Source of the DNA: Rikenellaceae bacterium
GTDB lineage: Bacteria; Bacteroidota; Bacteroidia; Bacteroidales; UBA932
DNA: 28,057 bases
Reading direction: 5' to 3'
Assembly: GCA_900767405.1 (NCBI GenBank)
Contig: CAAFZB010000063.1
Coordinates: 1-28,057 of the forward strand
Shown here: positions 15,827 to 23,061 of the stretch, piece after piece
How positions within the stretch are numbered: position 1 is the first letter of the stretch
How the letters are laid out: each line of letters begins with the position of its first letter
The notes under the pieces: model-generated
Seen by the model: only the letters and a program-made list of their open reading frames with translations
Database searches by the model: none
Told to the model about the DNA's origin: nothing
Translations under genes and position numbers: made by a program

Positions 15827-16854
15827 AGATTGTCATAGATGCCGACATCCCTTTTGTTCAAGGAGTATTCGAGCCGTATGCCACCGTGGTGTACAGATCT
15901 GGGGGAGAAATCTGCAGGGAGGATCTTGCGGATGCCGTGGCGCTCATAGTGAGGACGCGTACCCGTTGCGATGCGTCTCTTCTGGAGGGTACGCAGGTAA
16001 AGATAATAGCCTCGGCGACAATCGGCACCGATCACATAGACCTGCAGTACTGCGCTCTCAAGGGCATTTTCGTGCAGAATGCGGCGGGCTGCAATGCCGG
16101 AGGAGTTATGAATTACGTGATGTCTGCGGTGTATGGAGTGGCTTCGAGAAAAGAACTGGACCTGCGCAATTCGACCTTTGGAATAATTGGTGTCGGGAAT
16201 GTCGGGAACCGTGTCGAGGGTGCGGCCAGAAGACTCGGCTTCAACGTGCTTCTCAACGACCCTCCCAGGGCGGATGCAGAGGGCTCCGGGCAATTCTGTC
16301 CATTGGAAGAGCTACTGTCGTCTTCGGACATTGTCAGTCTGCACGTTCCTTTGAATGAAACGACCAGAGGAATGGCTTCGGATGCTCTCTTTGCCAGAAT
16401 GAAGCAGGGTGCGATATTCATAAACAGCTCCCGCGGAGAGGTGGTTGACGAGCAGGCGCTCCTGCAGGCGAGGCCTAAACTTGGAGCTGTTGTCATAGAT
16501 ACCTGGGCAAACGAACCTCACATAAACAGGGATGTGCTGGAAATATGTGATGTCGCCACCCCTCATATTGCCGGTTATTCGTATCAGGGAAAGCAGAACG
16601 CGACAGCGGCTGCGGTACGGGCCGTGGCTCGTTTTCTGGACCTGAAGGACCTCTTCAATTTCTTCCCCCAGTCCACCGTCCCCTCTTTATTTGCAGTTCA
16701 TCTGGACGTGGCCGGCCTGTCTCAGGGTGAGATAGCCTCCGTTATCCAATACAATTACCCTATATTTGCAGATGATTTCATTTTCAGGACAAACGTAGAC
16801 CAGTTCGAACAGCTTCGTTCGAATTACCGGTACCGCAGGGAATTCATGTTGTGA
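15823..16854 (+). CDS. pdxB: 4-phosphoerythronate dehydrogenase (PdxB)
   Basis: 343 residues, D-2-hydroxyacid dehydrogenase family. The NAD-binding loop GVGNVG is at 123-128. The catalytic triad is R204 (NSSRGEVVD), E231 (WANEPH) and H248 (TPHIAGYSYQGK); the HIAGYS-x-x-GK form is specific to PdxB. It oxidises 4-phospho-D-erythronate in the deoxyxylulose-phosphate-dependent route to pyridoxal phosphate. It starts in an ATGA overlap with the DUF721 stop. It is somewhat shorter than the E. coli enzyme (378) at the C-terminal PdxB-specific domain. No other B6 gene is in the window. Confidence 0.94.
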   Translation: MKIVIDADIPFVQGVFEPYATVVYRSGGEICREDLADAVALIVRTRTRCDASLLEGTQVKIIASATIGTDHIDLQYCALKGIFVQNAAGCNAGGVMNYVMSAVYGVASRKELDLRNSTFGIIGVGNVGNRVEGAARRLGFNVLLNDPPRADAEGSGQFCPLEELLSSSDIVSLHVPLNETTRGMASDALFARMKQGAIFINSSRGEVVDEQALLQARPKLGAVVIDTWANEPHINRDVLEICDVATPHIAGYSYQGKQNATAAAVRAVARFLDLKDLFNFFPQSTVPSLFAVHLDVAGLSQGEIASVIQYNYPIFADDFIFRTNVDQFEQLRSNYRYRREFML

Positions 16855-16885
16855 CATATTATTAATACTCTATTCCAATATTTTT

Positions 16886-18199
16886 ATGAAAAAGTTTTTC
16901 TTAACAGCCGTTGCGCTTGTATTTGCCTTTTGCGCAAAGGCAGAGATTCCGGTAGGATACGGCCTTCCTCACGTTGCTCCCGAAGCGGTGGGAATGAGCA
17001 GTGACCGCCTTTCGAAGATCGATGACATCGTTAATGATGCAATCGCCCGCAAGGATTTTCCCGGTGCGGTAGTGGCCGTGGTAAGAGGTCAGCAGATCTG
17101 CTATATGAAAGCTTACGGCAAAAAAGCCTGGGTGCCTGCAGAGGAGCCTATGACCGTCGAGTCTGTATTCGACCTGGCTTCTTTGAGCAAGTGTGTGGGA
17201 ACAACCCTTTCGTTTATGCAGCTTGTAGAAGACGGCAAGGTGCGTCTGAGTGACAATGTCTGCGACTACATTCCCGAGTTCGCCCCCTGGGTCAACCCGG
17301 AAAATCCCAATGAGAAAGTTCACATTACAATCGAGAACCTGCTTACCCACACTTCGGGAATCGATTCTTATATCAATGTGAAGAACTATTGCAAGTCTCA
17401 TCCCGCCGGGCAGCCAGACAGCCTGATACATTACATAGCAGTGAATACCGGACGTCATTTCCGTCCCGGAACCGGCTACATATACAGCTGTCTGAATTTT
17501 ATTACCTTGCAGAACATTCTTCAGAGGGTGACCGGAGAAAAGCTCTGCGACTATGCGCAGAAGAATGTGTTCGACCGGCTTGGAATGCAGAACACCCGCT
17601 ATTATCCCATCGGCACCAAGATAGATGCCGAGACCCTCGCAAACATCTGTCCTACAGAGGTTCAGGAAGATGGCCTGCCTTATCGCGGCCAGGTTCACGA
17701 CCCTATTGCAAACATCCTTAACAACGGCAACTCAGGTAACGCCGGAGTATTCTCGAATGCCGAGGACCTTGCTATAGTTGCTGCGGCTATGTTCGGTCAC
17801 GGTCAGTGGAACGGCCGCCGTGTCCTGAGTCCCCTTACCGTCGACAAAATGCTCACTGTTCCTGCAAACCAGCCCAAACACGTGGGACGCGCACTGGGAT
17901 GGGATGCAAAGAACTGGTATAGCGAACTGTTCTCAAAGAACTCGTTCAACCACACGGGATATACCGGAACTGCAATGGCTTTTGATATGGAGAACCAACT
18001 CGCTGTCATTATCCTCACGAATAGGGCTCATCCCAATGACGGAGGTGCCGTAAGCCAGACCCGCGCTCTTGTATGCAACGTTGCTGCATCGGCCGTTATG
18101 GAAAAAAGGTGTGACTGCACTTACGGGTGCGGCAAGCCCGAAGGCGGGGAACTCCACCGGCACAAATATGGAAAGCCCGGAAAGAGAATTTCTAGGTAA
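16886..18199 (+). CDS. Secreted serine hydrolase, beta-lactamase / class C-like family
   Basis: 437 residues with a signal peptide cleaved after AKA (residue 19). The catalytic SxxK is S99-L-S-K102 in FDLASLSK. The second motif is Y200 in YIYSCLNF (Y-x-x-x-N instead of the usual YxN) and the third is HTG at 356-358 in NHTGYTGTAM. Such proteins act as D-Ala-D-Ala peptidases, esterases or beta-lactamases in the periplasm; the Y-S-C-L-N form suggests a peptidase/esterase rather than an AmpC enzyme. After residue 405 the sequence turns Cys-, His- and Arg-rich with rare AGG/CGG/AGA codons, just after a run of six A (18102-18107). One A fewer would give a Gly/Ala/Ser-rich tail ending at 18257. The true C-terminus is therefore uncertain. 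Its stop overlaps the convergent dehydrogenase stop by 8 bp. Confidence 0.88.
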   Translation: MKKFFLTAVALVFAFCAKAEIPVGYGLPHVAPEAVGMSSDRLSKIDDIVNDAIARKDFPGAVVAVVRGQQICYMKAYGKKAWVPAEEPMTVESVFDLASLSKCVGTTLSFMQLVEDGKVRLSDNVCDYIPEFAPWVNPENPNEKVHITIENLLTHTSGIDSYINVKNYCKSHPAGQPDSLIHYIAVNTGRHFRPGTGYIYSCLNFITLQNILQRVTGEKLCDYAQKNVFDRLGMQNTRYYPIGTKIDAETLANICPTEVQEDGLPYRGQVHDPIANILNNGNSGNAGVFSNAEDLAIVAAAMFGHGQWNGRRVLSPLTVDKMLTVPANQPKHVGRALGWDAKNWYSELFSKNSFNHTGYTGTAMAFDMENQLAVIILTNRAHPNDGGAVSQTRALVCNVAASAVMEKRCDCTYGCGKPEGGELHRHKYGKPGKRISR

Positions 18200-19010
18200 A
18201 AAGGCGGATGAAGATGGCGTCGAACCAGCGCTGAGGCAGGATTGCCGAAGCAACTGACAGTCCGATACATCCGAATCCTGTCCTATATGTCAATCGCGGT
18301 CTGCGGCAGGTTGCTGCGGCCGCGATTGCTTTTGCGACGGCCATAGGGTCGGTGGCCAGATGCTTTTCGCCGAAAGCGTACAGACGGCTCTGCCGCAGCG
18401 CTCCCTTTTCGTAAGCGGTGCCCTTGCTGGAATTGCAGAGGTTCTGCATAGCAATCCCGGACCATTCGCTGCGGATTTCGCCCGGCTCTATCTTGATGAC
18501 CTCAATGCCGAAGTTGCGCACTTCCTGCCGCAGGCAGCCGGTAAGCCCTACGACAGCATATTTGCTGGCGTGGTACCATCCGCCGTGAGGCTCACAGAAA
18601 TGTCCGGCCATTGATGCGACGTTTATGATGCGGCCGGCCTTCCTTTCGCGCATTCCCGGCAGAACCAGGCGGCACAGCCTTGCAAGGCCGAAGACGTTTA
18701 CGTCAAACTGCCTGCGGGCATCTTCGGTGCTCACGTTCTCCACTGCTCCGTACTGACCGAATCCTGCGTTGTTTACAAGTACGTCAATGCGTCCCTGCTC
18801 CGAGAGAACCAGACCGACAGCTTCGGTGGATGATTCTTCGTTCGTCACATCCAGACTCACAATGTGGGCGCCCAGGGCCCTGAGGTCTTCCATCCTGTCT
18901 GTCCTGCGGGCTGCGGCATATACTGTGTGACCTTTCTTTAACAGCAGTCTGGCGGCGCTTTTACCTATCCCGGAAGATGCTCCGGTGATGAGAATCACTT
19001 TAGGCTTCAT
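18192..19010 (-). CDS. Short-chain dehydrogenase/reductase
   Basis: 272 residues, classical SDR. The cofactor loop TGASSGIG is at 9-16, NNAG at 80-83, and the catalytic S133, Y146 and K150 (YHASK) are all present. Basic residues after the second strand (AAARRTDR) favour NADP(H). The C-terminal extension (about 230-272) is hydrophobic and resembles the tail of oxidoreductases acting on lipid or steroid substrates; substrate unknown. Single gene, divergent from the TPR gene with a 67-bp intergenic region. Confidence 0.92.
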   Translation of the reverse strand: MKPKVILITGASSGIGKSAARLLLKKGHTVYAAARRTDRMEDLRALGAHIVSLDVTNEESSTEAVGLVLSEQGRIDVLVNNAGFGQYGAVENVSTEDARRQFDVNVFGLARLCRLVLPGMRERKAGRIINVASMAGHFCEPHGGWYHASKYAVVGLTGCLRQEVRNFGIEVIKIEPGEIRSEWSGIAMQNLCNSSKGTAYEKGALRQSRLYAFGEKHLATDPMAVAKAIAAAATCRRPRLTYRTGFGCIGLSVASAILPQRWFDAIFIRLFT

Positions 19011-19011
19011 A

Positions 19012-19042
19012 TTGCAATATTACGTAAAATTTTGTATTTTTG
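19012..19042 (+). promoter_or_regulatory. Promoter of the TPR-yebC unit
   Basis: TTG at 19012-19014, 20-base spacer, TATTTTTG at 19035-19042: same spacing as the recF promoter. The leader would be about 30 bases. It supports starting the TPR protein at 19078, since the upstream in-frame ATG at 18985 lies before the promoter. Confidence 0.65.
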
Positions 19043-19077
19043 TGGGCTATTGCGTGCAAATAATAATACAATCAAAT

Positions 19078-19767
19078 ATGGCAAACGTTAAATCTACCAA
19101 AAAGGAAGAAGTTCGTAATGAGACCGTTGAACAGGTTTCATCAGTAGAAAAGTTCTACAATTCTTACAAGAAATGCCTTTGGGGAACCCTCATCGCCATT
19201 CTGGTGATAGGCTGTGCATTCCTGGCTTACAACAAGTGGGTGTATATCCCTGCCTGCGCAGAGGCCCAGGGCCAGATGTATCCCGCAGAGCAGCTTTTCG
19301 CCCAGTCAAATTATGAAACCGCTCTCAACGGAGACGGAAACATACTCGGCTTCGCTCAGATCATAGACGAATATGGTGCAAAGGCAGGCAAGGCCGTTTA
19401 TATGTATGCAGGTGTATGCGCTCTCCAGCTGGGCAATTACGAGGATGCCCTCGCATACCTTAAGAAGTACAGCGGAAAGGATCCTGTTCTCGCACCCCGT
19501 GCCAAGGCCTGTGAGGGAGATGCCCTTGTAGGTATGGGCGAAGCTCATTATGCCGAGGCTGTCAAATGCTACGAAAAGGCCGCTTCAATGCAGGACAACG
19601 CTTTCGCTGCAAATTATATCTTCAAGGCAGGCACTGTTTACGAAGCAATGGGAAATGCCGGCAAGGCAGTTGAGTGCTACGAAAAGATTCAGGAGAAATA
19701 TCCCCAGTCCGTAGAGGCTGCAGATATAGTCAAGCATATCGCACGGGTTAAGGCAGTGGAGGAGTAG
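19078..19767 (+). CDS. Membrane-anchored tetratricopeptide repeat protein
   Basis: 229 residues. A charged cytoplasmic N-terminus (1-33) is followed by one transmembrane helix (about 34-52, LWGTLIAILVIGCAFLAYN) and TPR-like helices outside the membrane: AGKAVYMYAGVCALQLGNYEDALAYL, GEAHYAEAVKCYEKAASM, KAGTVYEAMGNAGKAVECYEK. The layout resembles YfgM-type periplasmic chaperone partners. Partners cannot be named from sequence. It starts at MANVKSTKK, the ATG downstream of the promoter. yebC follows after 2 bp. Confidence 0.85.
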   Translation: MANVKSTKKEEVRNETVEQVSSVEKFYNSYKKCLWGTLIAILVIGCAFLAYNKWVYIPACAEAQGQMYPAEQLFAQSNYETALNGDGNILGFAQIIDEYGAKAGKAVYMYAGVCALQLGNYEDALAYLKKYSGKDPVLAPRAKACEGDALVGMGEAHYAEAVKCYEKAASMQDNAFAANYIFKAGTVYEAMGNAGKAVECYEKIQEKYPQSVEAADIVKHIARVKAVEE

Positions 19768-19769
19768 TT

Positions 19770-20522
19770 ATGGGAAGAGCGTTTGAATTCCGCAAGGAAA
19801 GAAAGATGAAGAGGTGGGGACATATGGCCCGCACCTTCACCAAGCTTGGAAAGGAAATCACCATTGCCGTAAAGCAGGGCGGCCCCGACGTTACAGGCAA
19901 CCCGCGTCTTCGTGCGCTCATAGCCGAGGCAAAGACCGAACAGATGCCCAAGGAGAACATCGAACGCGCAATAAAGAAGGCTACTGAAAGCAAGCAGGGC
20001 GATTTCAAGGAGGTTCTTTACGAAGGTTACGGTCCTTTTGGAATAGCATACCTCGTAGAGACTGCTACAGACAACAACACACGTACTGTTGCAAACGTCC
20101 GCTCATATTTCAACAAGTGCGGCGGATCACTGGGAACCAGCGGTTCGGTTTCATTTATGTTCGACCATAAATGTGTTTTCCGCATCAAGGAGAAAGAGGG
20201 AATGGACCTTGAGGAATTCGAACTCGAACTCATCGATTTCGGAGCCGAGGAGATATTCAGCGAAATAGATGAGGACAAGGACGGGAACGAGACAAAGGTG
20301 GTTGTAATCTACGGAGACTACACTTCCTACGGCCAAATCCAGAAGTTCCTGGAGGAGAACGGCTACGAGCTCGTCTCCGGTGGTTTCGAGCAGATTCCTA
20401 ACGTCGAACTCAAGGAAGTCACTGCAGAGCAGCGGTCAACGCTTGAGAAACTCATCGGCCTTCTCGAAGAAGACGAAGACGTTACCAACGTATATACGAC
20501 AATGAAACCCGCCGAGGAGTAG
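19770..20522 (+). CDS. yebC: YebC/PmpR family protein
   Basis: 250 residues with the family N-terminus MGRAFEFRKERKMKRW, the RLRALIAEAK and MPKENIERAIKKA helices and the central LYEGYGPFGIAYLVE-TATDNNTRT segment. YebC proteins bind DNA as regulators and some were shown to help ribosomes through proline-rich stalls. The usual GHSKW at residues 2-6 region is replaced by GRAFEFRK, a form common in Bacteroidetes. It ends 28 bp before a strong intrinsic terminator. Confidence 0.95.
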   Translation: MGRAFEFRKERKMKRWGHMARTFTKLGKEITIAVKQGGPDVTGNPRLRALIAEAKTEQMPKENIERAIKKATESKQGDFKEVLYEGYGPFGIAYLVETATDNNTRTVANVRSYFNKCGGSLGTSGSVSFMFDHKCVFRIKEKEGMDLEEFELELIDFGAEEIFSEIDEDKDGNETKVVVIYGDYTSYGQIQKFLEENGYELVSGGFEQIPNVELKEVTAEQRSTLEKLIGLLEEDEDVTNVYTTMKPAEE

Positions 20523-20550
20523 GATCATTCCTTTTATATATTCAATCGAT

Positions 20551-20585
20551 AATCCGTCAAAAAATTTTGGCGGATTGTTTTTTTT
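20551..20585 (+). terminator. Intrinsic terminator after yebC
   Basis: Stem AATCCGTCAAAA (20551-20562) pairs with TTTTGGCGGATT (20565-20576) with one G-U pair; the inner A-T pairs may open to give a larger loop. A run of eight T follows at 20578-20585. It ends the TPR-yebC transcript. Confidence 0.88.
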
Positions 20586-20596
20586 AATTACTTTTG
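20566..20596 (+). promoter_or_regulatory. Promoter of the ABC-permease-GntR operon, nested in the terminator
   Basis: TTTG at 20566-20569, 19-base spacer, TACTTTTG at 20589-20596. Both boxes fit the Bacteroidetes consensus with ideal spacing. The -33 box is part of the 3' arm of the preceding terminator hairpin. Confidence 0.72.
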
Positions 20597-20597
20597 C

Positions 20598-20621
20598 AGT
20601 GTACTATTATACTAATACACT
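20598..20621. promoter_or_regulatory. Probable GntR (YtrA-type) operator
   Basis: A 24-bp palindrome with arms AGTGTA and TACACT; 10 of 12 base pairs are symmetric, with TA steps repeated towards the centre. It begins 1 bp after the -7 box and covers the expected transcription start, the classic place for a repressor. The GntR gene at the end of the same operon is the obvious binder. Confidence 0.72.
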
Positions 20622-20629
20622 CTGAATTT

Positions 20630-21460
20630 ATGATAGAAATAAATGATCTGGCTTTCAGCTATGGAAGCAGGAATGTTCTGAGGAACATTACGATGAAGCT
20701 CGAGAATGGCAGAATATATGGTCTGCTTGGAGAGAACGGGGTGGGGAAGACTACGTTGCTTACTCTTCTGTGCGGGCTCAAGAAGCTCCAGCGCGGATCA
20801 ATCTCTACGGACGGCTTCAATCCGTATGACAGGAATCCTCATTTTTTGGAAAATCAGTATTATCTGCCCGATGAGGTTTCTCCCGTCCACGACAAGGCTG
20901 TAAATTGGGCGAAGGTAAGCGGAAAATTCTGGCCACGGTTCAACCTTGACAGGTTCTGCGAACTGATGAAGCTTTTCGAGGTTGACTATAACCTTAAAAT
21001 GACAGCTATGTCTGCGGGTATGTTGAAGAAAACGTATATTTCCTTTGCACTTGCCTGCGATACGGGATATCTGTTTATGGACGAGCCTACCAACGGACTG
21101 GACATTCCCAGCAAGGCTCAGTTCCGCTCGGCCCTTCTCAAATATACGGGAGAGGACTCTACAATCGTAATTTCCACTCATCAGGTGCGCGATCTCGAGA
21201 ATGTGATAGACCCTATCATCATTCTCGACACTCAGGATGTGCTTATGAATGCAAGCCTGGAGGAAATATCAAAAGCCCTGTTCTTCGACTATTCCAACCA
21301 GCTGCATCCGGACAGCCTTTACAGCGAGCAGCTCCCGGGAGGTTTCATTCAGGTAAGACCCAATACCCTGGCTCAGGACAGCAAGGTTAACATAGAGGCT
21401 CTTTTCAATGCGGCTCACAGGAACAAGGCCGTATTCAAAGGATTTTTTAACGAAAGATAA
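20630..21460 (+). CDS. ABC transporter ATP-binding protein (YtrB-like)
   Basis: 276 residues starting MIEINDLAFSYGSRN; an earlier in-frame ATG (20594) lies inside the promoter/operator and is rejected. Walker A GENGVGKT is at 34-41, the Q-loop glutamine near Q77, Walker B YLFMDEP at 147-153 with catalytic E152, and the switch H184. The ABC signature, normally LSGGQ, is MSAGM (127-131), i.e. degenerate but in the form often seen in the YtrB/BcrA-type exporters. It powers the permease encoded 3 bp downstream. Likely role: drug or peptide export or envelope-stress response, inferred from the GntR/YtrA regulator. Confidence 0.92.
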   Translation: MIEINDLAFSYGSRNVLRNITMKLENGRIYGLLGENGVGKTTLLTLLCGLKKLQRGSISTDGFNPYDRNPHFLENQYYLPDEVSPVHDKAVNWAKVSGKFWPRFNLDRFCELMKLFEVDYNLKMTAMSAGMLKKTYISFALACDTGYLFMDEPTNGLDIPSKAQFRSALLKYTGEDSTIVISTHQVRDLENVIDPIIILDTQDVLMNASLEEISKALFFDYSNQLHPDSLYSEQLPGGFIQVRPNTLAQDSKVNIEALFNAAHRNKAVFKGFFNER

Positions 21461-21463
21461 GTT

Positions 21464-22276
21464 ATGGACAGCATATTCTCATTCAAAAGGTTTGTCAAGT
21501 ACCTGGGTTACGATATCGTAAACGCAAAAAACTATTTCGGAATCAGCCTGCTCATTTGCGGCCTGATGCCTGCAATCGTCTATCTCATCTTCGCGTTGTT
21601 CTCACTGGTGTTTACAGGAAACGTGCAGGGTGGGGGCGGATTCGCTCAGATTACCTCGATATGCATATCTATGGTTGTGGTGATATTGTGTTTCCCTGCA
21701 AAGGTCTACGGTTCTGTCACGGAGCGTCGCGCCGGTTCGTCCTGGACTCTGTTACCTGCTTCTGTCTTTGAAAAGTGGCTCTCTATGCTGCTGGTCTGCT
21801 GTGTGGCCCTTCCTCTGTGCTTCGGTGCGCTCTTTTTCGGGGTAGACGGTCTTATGTCCTTGATTGTAAAGGGGTATCCGTCTTCGGCAATCAATTACCT
21901 GATTGATTTCAAGGGGACCCTCAGTGATCTTGCGAACGATTACTCCATTATGGACCTGCATATCGACTACTCCTGGCTTCTGGTTCTGGGCTGGTTCGAC
22001 AGTATCCTGGTATACCTGCTTGGCGCTGTCTTCTTCAAGAAATCCAAGATTGCGAAGACCATTCTTGTCCTGTTTGCATTGAGTATGGTTGCAAGCGTTT
22101 TTCTGGGATCCTGGATCAACAGCGGTCACGTGTTCGTCATATCGTCGGAAATGAATCTGGATGAAATCAATTTCCACCTCGACAGGCTCAACGCTTTCAC
22201 TTATGGCTATTATATTGCTATATTTGTAATCGTCAATGTTCTCATTTATCTCAGGCTTAAGACAATCAAACATTAA
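21464..22276 (+). CDS. ABC transporter permease, predicted six-helix membrane protein
   Basis: 270 residues with about six hydrophobic helices: around 25-50, 60-78, 100-125, 170-190, 200-220 and 245-265. No recognisable solute-specific motif. The segment FPAKVYGSVTERRAGSSWTLLPAS between helices 2 and 3 is typical of ABC-2-like permeases that pair with YtrB/BcrA ATPases. Position 3 bp after the ATPase gene gives the function; the substrate is unknown. Confidence 0.85.
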   Translation: MDSIFSFKRFVKYLGYDIVNAKNYFGISLLICGLMPAIVYLIFALFSLVFTGNVQGGGGFAQITSICISMVVVILCFPAKVYGSVTERRAGSSWTLLPASVFEKWLSMLLVCCVALPLCFGALFFGVDGLMSLIVKGYPSSAINYLIDFKGTLSDLANDYSIMDLHIDYSWLLVLGWFDSILVYLLGAVFFKKSKIAKTILVLFALSMVASVFLGSWINSGHVFVISSEMNLDEINFHLDRLNAFTYGYYIAIFVIVNVLIYLRLKTIKH

Positions 22277-22281
22277 TCTCT

Positions 22282-22620
22282 ATGGAATTCGACGACAATA
22301 AGGCGATTTATCTTCAGATTGCCGACGGGATATGTGAACAGGTCCTGAGGGGGGAGCTCAAGGAGGGGGAACGGATCCCATCGGTACGGGAGTGGGGGGC
22401 CACCATAGGTGTGAACCCCAATACCGTAGCCAGAAGTTATGAACTTCTCTCCGAGACCGGGGTTATCTTCCAAAAAAGGGGAATAGGTTTTTTCGTTTCT
22501 GCAGATGCAAGGTCTATCATTGCCGAAGAGCAAAAGAAAACCTTCATCGAGCAGGAACTGCCGACGTTCATCAACAGGGCGAAACTGTTGGGGGTTTCCC
22601 TTAAGGATTACATACTTTAG
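22282..22620 (+). CDS. GntR family transcriptional regulator, YtrA subfamily
   Basis: 112 residues. The winged helix-turn-helix spans about 7-75 (YLQIADGICEQVLRGELK, RIPSVREWGATIGVNPNTVARSY, GVIFQKRGIGFFV), followed by a short two-helix C-terminus of about 35 residues. The short tail places it in the YtrA group rather than FadR or HutC. Such repressors release their operator on envelope or antibiotic stress. It lies 5 bp after the permease gene and last in the operon, so it should autoregulate through the palindrome upstream of the operon. Its stop overlaps the convergent AraC-type stop by 4 bp. Confidence 0.92.
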   Translation: MEFDDNKAIYLQIADGICEQVLRGELKEGERIPSVREWGATIGVNPNTVARSYELLSETGVIFQKRGIGFFVSADARSIIAEEQKKTFIEQELPTFINRAKLLGVSLKDYIL

Positions 22621-22970
22621 CGCTTAACGTTGCGCTCTTTCCATTGTGCCGGCCATTCGTGGCAGACTTCGTAGAACTGACGGCGGAAGTTTCCCTTGTC
22701 CGAAATTCCTACGTATTCTCCTATTGTGGAGAAGGGCAGTTCCGGCTTCAGTTTCATAATAATCTTTGCCTTTTCTATGCGCATCTGCTTTCGCCAGCAC
22801 CTGAACTCGGTGCCGACGTACATCCTGAAGTAGAAACTCATCTGCTCCATACTTGTACCCAGTTCTTCGGCGGCCTCCCTGGGTGTCATTTCCAGAAGGT
22901 ATCTTTCCTCCTCGACCCATTTGTTCAGGGCATTCCCGATTTTTCTGTCCACGGACCTCTGGATCAACAT
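22617..22970 (-). CDS. Stand-alone AraC-type helix-turn-helix regulator
   Basis: 117 residues, consisting almost wholly of the AraC/XylS DNA-binding domain: a first HTH (TPREAAEELGTSMEQMSFYFRMYVG) and a second (LPFSTIGEYVGISDKGNFRRQFYEV). There is no ligand-binding or response-regulator domain. Its partner signal and targets are unknown. It is convergent with the GntR gene and divergent from lysA across a 91-bp gap. Confidence 0.88.
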   Translation of the reverse strand: MLIQRSVDRKIGNALNKWVEEERYLLEMTPREAAEELGTSMEQMSFYFRMYVGTEFRCWRKQMRIEKAKIIMKLKPELPFSTIGEYVGISDKGNFRRQFYEVCHEWPAQWKERNVKR

Positions 22971-23035
22971 TGTCTTTAATTTTTTTTTAGTTTGATAAAC
23001 ATAGTGCTATAATTTTATGTAATGTTGAAAATAGT

Positions 23036-23056
23036 TAAATTTGCAAAATATTTGCA
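23036..23056 (+). promoter_or_regulatory. lysA -7 box with overlapping inverted repeat
   Basis: TAAATTTG at 23036-23043 matches the -7 consensus; no convincing -33 box is seen. It overlaps a perfect inverted repeat, TGCAAA (23042-23047), ATA, TTTGCA (23051-23056), which would cover the transcription start. It may be an operator for lysA. Confidence 0.45.
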
Positions 23057-23061
23057 TTTGG

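Noticed and set aside
20594..20629. Earlier ATG for the ABC ATPase
   Set aside because: It lies inside the -7 box and operator, and the extra 12 residues have no likeness to ABC proteins.
22121..22140. CACGTG core as a possible parS site
   Set aside because: Flanks do not match the GTTTCACGTGAAAC-type consensus, and it lies inside the permease coding sequence far from parB; the other CACGTG (17880-17885) fails too.
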